The position numbers and the translations under genes are program-made. The notes beneath the pieces were generated by a model that saw only the letters and a list, made by a program, of their open reading frames with translations, did no database searches and had not been told where the DNA came from. A stretch of DNA of 63,641 nucleotides, taken from the NCBI GenBank assembly GCA_000828075.3, contig JXCB02000033.1, forward strand, positions 334,607 through 398,247, read 5' to 3'. This document shows positions 57,083 through 63,641 of the stretch, in pieces. The first letter of the stretch is position 1; each line of letters opens with the position of its first letter. The DNA is from Tolypothrix campylonemoides VB511288 (GTDB lineage: Bacteria > Cyanobacteriota > Cyanobacteriia > Cyanobacteriales > Nostocaceae).

Positions 57083-58192
57083 CTAAGTCCTGCTCAAATA
57101 ACAATGACAATCAGGTTTTTCAATCAGTGATTCAACTAAAGAATTCAGAGCAGTCGCAGCTAATAAGCCACCTCCCAAAGTTCCTTCAATGGTGATAAAA
57201 GGCACGGATGATTGCATCAATTGTCGCTTAGCAGCGGGAGCATGACTAAAGCCAACGGGCATACCAATCACTAACGCAGGAGCGATTTTCTGTGTTTGAA
57301 TAGCTTTACATACAGACAGCAGCACACTAGGAGCATACCCGATCACCAATATGCAATTTGGGGAAACTTGGTGTAATTTTTCGCGCCATTCCTGATGCTG
57401 CCAAAATGCTTTTTCTGCTTCTGTGGCTGTCGTAATGTGGGGGTTATCAATTAACGTTTCCACGCGACATCCCAAATGAGCTAATCTCGTCATATCTAAA
57501 GCAGCAGCGATCGCTGGGATATCCACAACTATCTGACAGCCTGATTTGAGGGCTTCACGACTCGTGGCGATCGCCTGATGACTCAACCTGACAAACGACG
57601 CCAAACTGACATCTCCACAAGCCAAAACCAGATTGGAGATGAGGTCTTGTTCAATTTCAGAACGGTGGGAAAGGTCTGGTAGCAAGCGTTGTAAGGATTC
57701 AGCAAATGCTTCTGGGTGAGCATGAACTTGAGCATCTAAACGACTCCAGAGTTTTTCCAGTCCTCCCAGTCCTGCTTGAGTTTCTACATCTAATAACTTG
57801 AGTTGTGCCAAAACTTCAGCTTGCATGATTTCACAATCGCGATCGCGCCCTAATAACCCTTCCAATGCAGATGCTGTTTGCCGCAATTGTGAAATTTGCT
57901 GCATCACTGCGCGATATTGCTGCTGAAGTTGCCCCATTAAACTAGGAGTTGTATCGCTTGGTGATTCCACTTCTAGAATTTGGCGGATGTGGTTGAGTTG
58001 AAATCCTTGCTGCTTCAGTGCTACGATGCGTTGCAACCTGACAACATCATTCTTTGTGTAAAGGCGGTAATTGCTAGGCGATCGCACTGGTTGAGGGAGT
58101 AACCCCAATTGATGGTAGTGGCGAACCATCCGTGGTGTACAAGCACCACCCACTGCTTCGGTAAGTTCTTTGATGGTTAAATTTTTAGTCAT
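57083..58192 (-). CDS. coaR: CoaR-type cobalt-responsive regulator (MerR fused to precorrin isomerase-like domain)
   Basis: The 369-residue product has a MerR helix-turn-helix (about 5-75, TPRMVRHYHQLGLLPQPVRS) and a dimerisation helix, then a C-terminal CobH/CbiC-like domain (about 170-355, for example VVDIPAIAAALDM and VGFSHAPAAKRQLM). It ends in CHC (Cys363-His-Cys365), the metal-sensing motif known from Synechocystis CoaR. CoaR activates the cobalt exporter coaT when cobalt rises. Here a Uma2 gene lies between coaR and coaT, 27 bases upstream of coaR in the same direction, so coaR is probably transcribed with it. Confidence 0.9.
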   Translation of the reverse strand: MTKNLTIKELTEAVGGACTPRMVRHYHQLGLLPQPVRSPSNYRLYTKNDVVRLQRIVALKQQGFQLNHIRQILEVESPSDTTPSLMGQLQQQYRAVMQQISQLRQTASALEGLLGRDRDCEIMQAEVLAQLKLLDVETQAGLGGLEKLWSRLDAQVHAHPEAFAESLQRLLPDLSHRSEIEQDLISNLVLACGDVSLASFVRLSHQAIATSREALKSGCQIVVDIPAIAAALDMTRLAHLGCRVETLIDNPHITTATEAEKAFWQHQEWREKLHQVSPNCILVIGYAPSVLLSVCKAIQTQKIAPALVIGMPVGFSHAPAAKRQLMQSSVPFITIEGTLGGGLLAATALNSLVESLIEKPDCHCYLSRT

Positions 58193-58219
58193 TAGCTAGC
58201 ACTTACTGCTTATTAATGC

Positions 58220-58888
58220 TTAAGGTAGCAAGTTCTGGACAGTTATACGACCAACTTTACATCCAGCAATAACAACAGCAATTTCATCCGATAATTTGTA
58301 ATCTTTGCGTTGCTGATATGTTGGTTCTTCTGGCAAATTGATAGGCTGTGTGTAAACTTCTAATTGTTGTTCATTAAGGTTGACTATCCAATAAACCGGA
58401 ATACCTGCACGAGCATAGATGCGTTTTTTAAAAGTTCGGTCTCGCTCAAGCGAAGAGTCTGCAATTTCAACAACCAACGCTACATTATGCGAACCAGGAT
58501 GACGGTCGAGATAGTCACGAGTATTCCCCCGAACAACCACCACATCAGGCTCTGGCTCACTGTCTTCCAAAGTAATAGGTTCTTGCGTATCTACATACCA
58601 CCCCTCCGGCACAATTTCTTCCAAGGTATTTCGAGTGAGTTTTGTAGCGATGCGGTGGGGCGGATTTTTCGGCATTTTAGGAATTATCCATCCTTCGAGC
58701 AGTTCCACTGGATCGTCATTGGTAAGAATGCCCTGACGAATCATTTGATGGTACTGCTCAATATTAAAGCGCCAAACTGGCTCGGTTGGTACAGCCGGAG
58801 TTTGCCTTAAGTGGATTGCGCTATCGTGAGCGGAGACAGACACAAAATTAATTACCTTGTTCTTTTGCCTCTCATCGTAGCACTTCAC
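58220..58888 (-). CDS. Uma2-family putative endonuclease in the coaR unit
   Basis: The product (222 residues from the ATG at 58888; a GTG at about 58843, before SVSAHDSAIHLRQTP, is an alternative start) is a Uma2 protein of a different subgroup from the pair at 22-24 kb: VEQ/IEQYHQMIRQGIL, PVELLEGWIIPKMPKNPPH, EPDVVVVRGN and VALVVEIADSS with a PD-(D/E)xK-like acidic core. It sits between coaR and coaT, in the coaR direction. Its upstream region is the coaT operator, so cobalt control is possible. Whether it is functionally linked or simply an insertion is open. Confidence 0.82.
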   Translation of the reverse strand: MKCYDERQKNKVINFVSVSAHDSAIHLRQTPAVPTEPVWRFNIEQYHQMIRQGILTNDDPVELLEGWIIPKMPKNPPHRIATKLTRNTLEEIVPEGWYVDTQEPITLEDSEPEPDVVVVRGNTRDYLDRHPGSHNVALVVEIADSSLERDRTFKKRIYARAGIPVYWIVNLNEQQLEVYTQPINLPEEPTYQQRKDYKLSDEIAVVIAGCKVGRITVQNLLP

Positions 58889-58899
58889 CTACTTTCTTT

Positions 58900-58931
58900 A
58901 AACCTTGACATTGACATTAATGTCAAGGTTT
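58900..58931. promoter_or_regulatory. Probable CoaR operator with MerR-type promoter
   Basis: AAACCTTGACAT (58900-58911) and ATGTCAAGGTTT (58920-58931) form a perfect 12-bp inverted repeat with an 8-base spacer. The ACCTT...AAGGT ends follow the MerR-family pattern. TTGACA at 58905-58910 could be the -35 box with a weak -10 about 19 bases on, the long spacing used by MerR activators. The coaT start (58945) is 14 bases downstream of the dyad. Confidence 0.75.
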
Positions 58932-58944
58932 AGCGTGAGAGAGT

Positions 58945-60933
58945 GTGTCTACTACTTCAACTCTCATGCTCTACCCACAGCGTTTAAACCAATTTACTAA
59001 AGAACATACAGAAGCGATCGCCGCCATCCTTTGTGGAGTACTGTTGTTTTTCGGATGGTTTGCCTTACATCTTAATTTTTTAGGATGGGCGCTGCTGCTG
59101 TTACCTGCTGCTTACGTCATTGGTGGTTACGATAGCGCCCGTGAAGGACTGACGACTCTTATCAAAGAAAAAGAACTGGATGTTGATTTGCTGATGATTG
59201 TGGCGGCGTTAGGTGCTGCCATTTTGGGCTTGTGGCAAAGAGAATACCATCTTATTCTTGATGGGGGAATCTTAATTCTCATCTTTGCCATTAGTGGGGC
59301 GTTGGAAGGCTACGCCATGCAACGGACGGAACGCAGTATCCGCTCTTTGATGAGCTTAACACAAGACACAGCAACAGTTTTGCGTTCGGGGCGAGAAGAA
59401 GTGGTTCCTATCAACCAGCTTAAGGTAGGAGATGAAATTCTTGTCAAACCAGGGGAACTCATTCCCACCGACGCAGTGATTGTTTCTGGTTTCAGTACCA
59501 TCAATCAAGCCGCCATTACAGGTGAGTCTTTACCTATAGAGAAGACGGTGGGTGAGGAAGTCTTTGCAGGTACACTTAACGGCTATGGTGCGCTCAAGCT
59601 CAAGGTGCATCAACCACCAGAAAGTAGTTTGATTCAGCGTGTGATTCGTTTGGTAGAACAAGCACAAACAGAAGAACCTCCTTCTCAACAGTTTATCGAG
59701 CGATTTGAGCGGGGGTATGCTCTGGTGATTGTAGTCGCTGGGTTGTTGCTGGCAATTTTGCCGCCATTTGTCTTGAATTGGGATTGGGAAACAACAATTT
59801 ATCGTGCCCTTACCTTCTTGGTGGTAGCTTCTCCCTGTGCGCTGATGGCTGCAATTATGCCAACGCTACTGTCTGGAATTGCCAATGGTGCGAGACAGGG
59901 GATTTTGTTCAAAAATGGTGCCCAGTTGGAAATGATGGGTAAGGTAAGAGCGATCGCCTTTGATAAAACAGGCACTTTGACAACGGGACAGGTGCAGGTT
60001 TTCAAGGTGATTCATGCTGGTGGATATACGGAAGAAGATGTGTTGAAGGTTGCTGCATCTGTAGAATCCAGTTCCGAACATCCCATTGGCGAAGCTATTG
60101 TGCGGGCGGCTCGTGATTTAAATTGGTCGAGAGCCGTTGACGTAAAAGCTATACCAGGACAGGGAATTGTGGGTATGCAGAACCCCACCCCCAACCCCTC
60201 CCCGCAAGCAGGGAGGGGAGCAGTCAACGGCGGGGTGGGGTTACACCAACAGGTGATTGTTGGGAAAGCGGATTTTGTAGGGCAGTATGTTATAAATTTA
60301 CCGGATAAATTGAAGGAATCGGCTCGCTGCTTAGAAGAGGAAGGAAAAACAGTCGTTTGGGTTGCACAAGGAGAAGAGGTACTGGGTGTGATTGCGATCG
60401 CAGACTCAGTGAGAGCAGAATCAGCAAGAGCGATCGCCCGCTTGAGAAAGCTGGGAGTTGAACAAATCGTGATGTTAACGGGTGATAACGAGCGAACTGC
60501 TCACAGTGTCGCCCAAGCAGTGGGGATTGACAAGGTGTATGCAGAACTGTTACCAGAAGATAAGCTACACGTTATTCGTCGTTTACAGCAAGAGTATCAA
60601 ACCGTGGCAATGGTGGGCGATGGTATCAATGATGCCCCAGCCTTAGCTCAAGCATCTGTAGGTATTGCGATGGGCAAAGTTGGCAGCGATGTCGCATTGG
60701 AAACCGCAGATATCGTACTTATGGCGGATAAGTTGGAAAAAATAGAAGCAGCGATGCATTTAGGTAAAAGAGCACAGGCGATCGTTAAGCAGAATATTAC
60801 CATTGCTTTGGGGTTCATTGTCTTACTTTTAATTGGCAACTTTCTGGGTGGTATAAACTTACCTATTGGGGTAATTGGACATGAAGGTTCTACTGTGATT
60901 GTCACCCTAAGTGGTCTGCGATTACTGAAATGA
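58945..60933 (+). CDS. coaT: CoaT-type cobalt-exporting P-type ATPase
   Basis: The 662-residue product is a P1B-ATPase without an N-terminal metal-binding domain. It has the TGES-type actuator motif AAITGESLPIEKT, the membrane SPC motif (VVASPCALMAA), the phosphorylation motif DKTGTLTTGQ, the HP motif SSEHPIGEAIV and the hinge GDGINDAPAL. The SPC motif and the nearby coaR identify it as cobalt-exporting CoaT. Start is a GTG at 58945; an in-frame ATG seven codons on is an alternative. Residues about 412-436 in the nucleotide-binding domain are an in-frame copy of a dispersed repeat. Confidence 0.9.
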   Translation: MSTTSTLMLYPQRLNQFTKEHTEAIAAILCGVLLFFGWFALHLNFLGWALLLLPAAYVIGGYDSAREGLTTLIKEKELDVDLLMIVAALGAAILGLWQREYHLILDGGILILIFAISGALEGYAMQRTERSIRSLMSLTQDTATVLRSGREEVVPINQLKVGDEILVKPGELIPTDAVIVSGFSTINQAAITGESLPIEKTVGEEVFAGTLNGYGALKLKVHQPPESSLIQRVIRLVEQAQTEEPPSQQFIERFERGYALVIVVAGLLLAILPPFVLNWDWETTIYRALTFLVVASPCALMAAIMPTLLSGIANGARQGILFKNGAQLEMMGKVRAIAFDKTGTLTTGQVQVFKVIHAGGYTEEDVLKVAASVESSSEHPIGEAIVRAARDLNWSRAVDVKAIPGQGIVGMQNPTPNPSPQAGRGAVNGGVGLHQQVIVGKADFVGQYVINLPDKLKESARCLEEEGKTVVWVAQGEEVLGVIAIADSVRAESARAIARLRKLGVEQIVMLTGDNERTAHSVAQAVGIDKVYAELLPEDKLHVIRRLQQEYQTVAMVGDGINDAPALAQASVGIAMGKVGSDVALETADIVLMADKLEKIEAAMHLGKRAQAIVKQNITIALGFIVLLLIGNFLGGINLPIGVIGHEGSTVIVTLSGLRLLK

Positions 60934-61095
60934 AAGACGGATTGTAGTCAGCGCTTTTCAATTGAATAGAATACAGTTCTAGATTCTTGTGGGATGGGCA
61001 TCTTGCCCGTCCTAAATTCGGGCGGACAAGATGTCCACCCCACAATATTTGTATTATACAAAGAGCGAAAACTGCCATAATTCATCAACGAAGTT

Positions 61096-61312
61096 TTGAT
61101 ACTCATCCACGAGTGGTAAACACTCATTCACGAGTATCAAACACTTACCCACGAGTATCAAACACTCACCCACGAGTGGTAAACACTCATCCACGAGTAT
61201 TAAACACTCATCCACAGTATCAAACACTCGTGGACGAGTATTAAACACTCGTCCACGAGTATCAAACACTCATCCACGAGTATCAAACACTCATCCACGA
61301 GTTATTGAAACT
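61096..61312. repeat. Tandem repeat of a 21-bp unit
   Basis: About ten copies of a degenerate 21-bp unit (ACTCATCCACGAGTATCAAA plus C) with alternating TATCAA/TGGTAA variants. One internal copy is inverted (CTCGTGGACGAG). The unit is not CRISPR-like, as there are no unique spacers. Confidence 0.85.
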
Positions 61313-61399
61313 CACGAGATTAAACAAGAGTGCAAAAGTCAATTGGATGAAAATCAAACCACAGATTAACACAGATGCACACAGATAAATGAAGCATTC

Positions 61400-61440
61400 A
61401 GATCCCCGACTTCTTAAAGAAGTCGGGGATCTTGTTTTTT
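61400..61440 (+). terminator. GATCCCCGACTT hairpin followed by T-run
   Basis: AGATCCCCGACTTCTT and its complement form a strong stem followed by CTTGTTTTTT. It is nearly identical to the copy at 53718-53757. It faces the end of the plus-strand coaT unit and also lies just past the end of the minus-strand NACHT gene. Confidence 0.6.
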
Positions 61441-61487
61441 CACAAATCATTAGGGGATAATTTATTTGTTGGAAATCCCTTATCGCA

Positions 61488-63641
61488 TCATCTTGCTCGC
61501 AACAACTGCACGAACGTATCACTCACCGTATGGTCTTTAGTATCCGCAGCGTATTGTATCAACTTTTCCCGCAGTTCTTTAGCTTCATGCAACGGCAACA
61601 AAGTTGCTAACAAAAAGTAAACACCGCGAAAACGCGGATCACCCATGTGGTCAATGAGTCGTGTTTCTGCTTCCGCAGTGTCGCCAAGAAAGTTTTGCAC
61701 AAGAAAGAAGTCCATAATTTTGTCGTGGCGGAAGTACCATTTTTTCTGGGCTTCTTCTTTTTCGTCTTTCCACTGACGGCTGACAACCATCTTGTATTTC
61801 TCATCTTCCAGAGACATCAACACTTGATAAAATTCATCCGCAGGTAGCGCTTGTTCGTCGTTGAGTCGCATTTGATAGACTGCGTCGGAAAACTTTTTCA
61901 GCGGAAATTCCTGATTCCATTCTTGCTGGTATTCTGCCGCCATCAACTTATATTGCTGTTCTTGCAGGTAAAACAAGTCCGGCTGTTTGCCTTGTGATAG
62001 CATCAGGGCAACCACCGTTAAATCCATTGGGTTGGAAAGAATTCGTTGAGTAGCGGCTAACTCTTCCGGGGATTGTTGGTTGTTAAGGCTTTCTTTCAGG
62101 TAGCGGATGCAGACTTCCTCGTAATCAGCTCCTTGGATTTTAGCATCTTTGGGCAGTCGCAGTTGCCGGGAAAGCAAAAACTGCTGAATTTGTTCAGGCT
62201 TAAGCGGCTGCAATTCATATATCTTTGCTGTTGAAGGAGGTGTCCACTCCAACGGCTGGGTAGTCATGATGATATTGCCCCGGAAATAGCTTTCGACAAA
62301 TTGAGTGATTTTTGCCCGTGTGTCGGCGGTGACTTCATTGAGTCCGTCAATGCAGATATCTATCGCACCGCTGTAAATCAGGTTTTTCAGGAAGTCTGCA
62401 TCTTGTGCTTGTCCGTGCAGCTTTGCCTGAATCGCTTCAATCACGCCATTGTCACACTTTTGAGCAGGTAAACAAACGACAATTCGCTTCGAGGTGTTCA
62501 GCAAATGGCGCAGAAACATCGACTTACCTAAACCAGAATCCCCGACTAAGACGATTTGCCCTTGGATACTAGGTAGTGCTTCGGTAATAGGTTGAATTTC
62601 TGGTGATATGTTATTTTGGTTTTCTTCCCCTCCTCGCTTGCGGGGAGGGGCTAGGGGTGGGGTGCTAATCGGAACTTTCACCTGAGATTCTGGAAAATAT
62701 GCTCGGTCATTAAAATTATCTAACCCCGCATCTGCTAGCAGCGAAGGCTTAAACGGTTCAAACAGCTTGCGCCGCAGAAACGGAACCCAGGTGAGGAGAA
62801 AGCCGACATAACCCACGCCCAAAATACGGCGTACCCACGGGTTCCAGAAAAAGATTGCCTGAACTTGGGGAAATTTCGGGTAAGCAAAGATGAGGGCAAG
62901 CCAAAAGGTAGCATGAATGAGGATAGTGTTTCTGGCGTTGAAAAAGTACTGCCAACCCTTCACTTTAACTATGACTGACTCCACCGTATTTGCCTGGGTA
63001 TATCCTTTGAGGTTGGTATGGTGACGTTGAAGTAACCCCATGTCCTGGGGTTGCCAAGAGACTTTATTCGCAACTACAGCAATCTGTTCTGCTAGTTCTT
63101 GCCGCAAATCTGGCAAAGAATCACTGACTTTCCAGGCTTTGTCGAACAGTTCCATCGTTTTCTTGCCCTGGTCGCGGTTCAGCTTCTCTGGTCTAATTTT
63201 GGGCTTACCAACCCATTGCATGAGAGTTTCTACTTCCTGAGAGCCACTACTTATGAAATGAGCGAGGAATCTGAGTTGAACAACTTCAGAGGGATATAGC
63301 TGAACTGCGTCCAGAACCTGCACAACAAACGACAAATTTTGCTGACCTAGCTTTGGTAGTGCACCTGCTGCGGCATTACGGACATTAGAGTCAGAATCTT
63401 TGAGCAGTTCGACCACCTTTGGGGCATACTCCTTGGCTTGCATCTGCCCGAGTGCTTCTGCTACGGCATAACGGACACTTCTGTCAGAATTTTTGAGCAG
63501 TTCGGCAAGTTGTGGGGCATACTCTTTGGCTTGCATCTGCCCGAGTGCATTTGCTGCGGCATAACGGACACTTCTGTCAGAATTTTTGAGCAGTTCGGCA
63601 AGTTGTGGGGCATACTCTTTGGCTTGCATCTGCCCGAGTGC
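61488..63641 (-). CDS. HEAT-repeat, membrane and NACHT NTPase protein (5' end outside window)
   Basis: At least 717 residues are visible; the frame is open at the window edge, so the start lies outside. Counting from the first Met at 63629: three HEAT repeats (1-93, two nearly identical MQAKEYAPQLAELLKNSDRS units), a helical linker, two membrane helices (about 235-250 and 264-284), and then a NACHT NTPase with Walker A GDSGLGKS (363-370) and Walker B IDICIDGLNEV (423-433). NACHT NTPases are signal-transducing switches, several of which act in antiphage defence. A Pro-rich dispersed repeat interrupts the linker at 320-337 in frame. Its sensing domain and effector are not clear. Confidence 0.85.
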   Translation of the reverse strand, partial: ALGQMQAKEYAPQLAELLKNSDRSVRYAAANALGQMQAKEYAPQLAELLKNSDRSVRYAVAEALGQMQAKEYAPKVVELLKDSDSNVRNAAAGALPKLGQQNLSFVVQVLDAVQLYPSEVVQLRFLAHFISSGSQEVETLMQWVGKPKIRPEKLNRDQGKKTMELFDKAWKVSDSLPDLRQELAEQIAVVANKVSWQPQDMGLLQRHHTNLKGYTQANTVESVIVKVKGWQYFFNARNTILIHATFWLALIFAYPKFPQVQAIFFWNPWVRRILGVGYVGFLLTWVPFLRRKLFEPFKPSLLADAGLDNFNDRAYFPESQVKVPISTPPLAPPRKRGGEENQNNISPEIQPITEALPSIQGQIVLVGDSGLGKSMFLRHLLNTSKRIVVCLPAQKCDNGVIEAIQAKLHGQAQDADFLKNLIYSGAIDICIDGLNEVTADTRAKITQFVESYFRGNIIMTTQPLEWTPPSTAKIYELQPLKPEQIQQFLLSRQLRLPKDAKIQGADYEEVCIRYLKESLNNQQSPEELAATQRILSNPMDLTVVALMLSQGKQPDLFYLQEQQYKLMAAEYQQEWNQEFPLKKFSDAVYQMRLNDEQALPADEFYQVLMSLEDEKYKMVVSRQWKDEKEEAQKKWYFRHDKIMDFFLVQNFLGDTAEAETRLIDHMGDPRFRGVYFLLATLLPLHEAKELREKLIQYAADTKDHTVSDTFVQLLRAR

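Larger units (their letters stand above)
60934..61487. repeat. Spacer with 21-bp tandem repeat and hairpin
   Basis: After coaT comes an inverted repeat (GGGATGGGCATCTTGCCCGT with its near-complement, about 60990-61044), then the 21-bp tandem repeat and the hairpin listed separately. Both strands look open in the repeat because the unit is a multiple of three, so the frames there are not evidence of genes. Confidence 0.65.

Noticed and set aside
60987-61269. Open frames on both strands in the 21-bp repeat
   Set aside because: The unit length is a multiple of three and both strands are open with similar repetitive products, so neither is likely coding.
61096-61312. Possible CRISPR array
   Set aside because: Units are contiguous 21-mers without unique spacers and no cas gene is near.

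Overview
The window reads as chromosomal DNA from a filamentous, probably heterocyst-forming cyanobacterium. The signs are many HIP1 octamers (GCGATCGC), a moderate GC background near 42 percent, the chlorophyll gene chlH, a cobalt-responsive coaR/coaT locus, several Uma2-family genes, tandem heptanucleotide repeats (ATAACTG, ACTGGGG, CCCTAAT types) and many decayed insertion sequences. The species cannot be named from the sequence alone. No rRNA, tRNA or CRISPR array was recognised.

Layout. 0.4-5.6 kb: an exported protein, an APC permease, a TauE/SafE exporter with its DUF1634 partner, and a small membrane protein. 5.9-11.1 kb: a mosaic of mobile-element debris. It holds a chimeric transposase made of two unrelated families, an inverted-repeat miniature element, a truncated IS6 transposase and an internally deleted IS982 copy. 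Embedded in it are two GC-rich segments of foreign appearance (an alpha/beta hydrolase and an NTF2-like protein) on either side of a native-looking oxidoreductase; the second one replaces all but the first codons of an alcohol dehydrogenase gene. 11.3-23.7 kb: leuA with a divergent GntR regulator and a palindromic operator between them, a PIN toxin/antitoxin pair ending in an integron attC-like site, a class A beta-lactamase-like gene, a broken second toxin/antitoxin pair, a TdeIII-type restriction-modification pair and two tandem Uma2 genes.

23.7-32.7 kb: chlH, an LpxB-related glycosyltransferase, an M23 peptidase and a PaO-type Rieske oxygenase. 33-38.8 kb: three TerB-like paralogues plus the stump of a fourth, a duplicated scrap of the M23 gene, and a two-gene operon (a LeuA/homocitrate-synthase-like condensing enzyme followed by a degenerate YrdC/Sua5-like protein) enclosed by 33-bp direct repeats. 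39.3-51.8 kb: an MscS channel, FtsH, an FMN reductase, a ferrochelatase-like protein with a natural hexahistidine end, an MFS transporter, acetolactate synthase with an extra zinc ribbon, and two GNAT acetyltransferases. 51.8-63.6 kb: an anchored protein, a MOSC protein, a thermonuclease-like lipoprotein, a Gfo/Idh/MocA oxidoreductase, the Uma2-coaR and coaT divergent units around a perfect 12-bp inverted repeat, a 21-bp tandem repeat, and a HEAT-membrane-NACHT NTPase that runs off the right edge.

Two themes recur. First, dispersed repeats have entered reading frames without breaking them (the LpxB-related gene, coaT, the NACHT gene and the N-terminus of the MOSC frame). Second, short gene fragments have been copied next to their parents (beta-lactamase, M23 peptidase and TerB-like genes). 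The best candidates for undescribed biology are the condensing-enzyme/YrdC-like operon, the TerB-like cluster around it, and the HEAT-membrane-NACHT protein.
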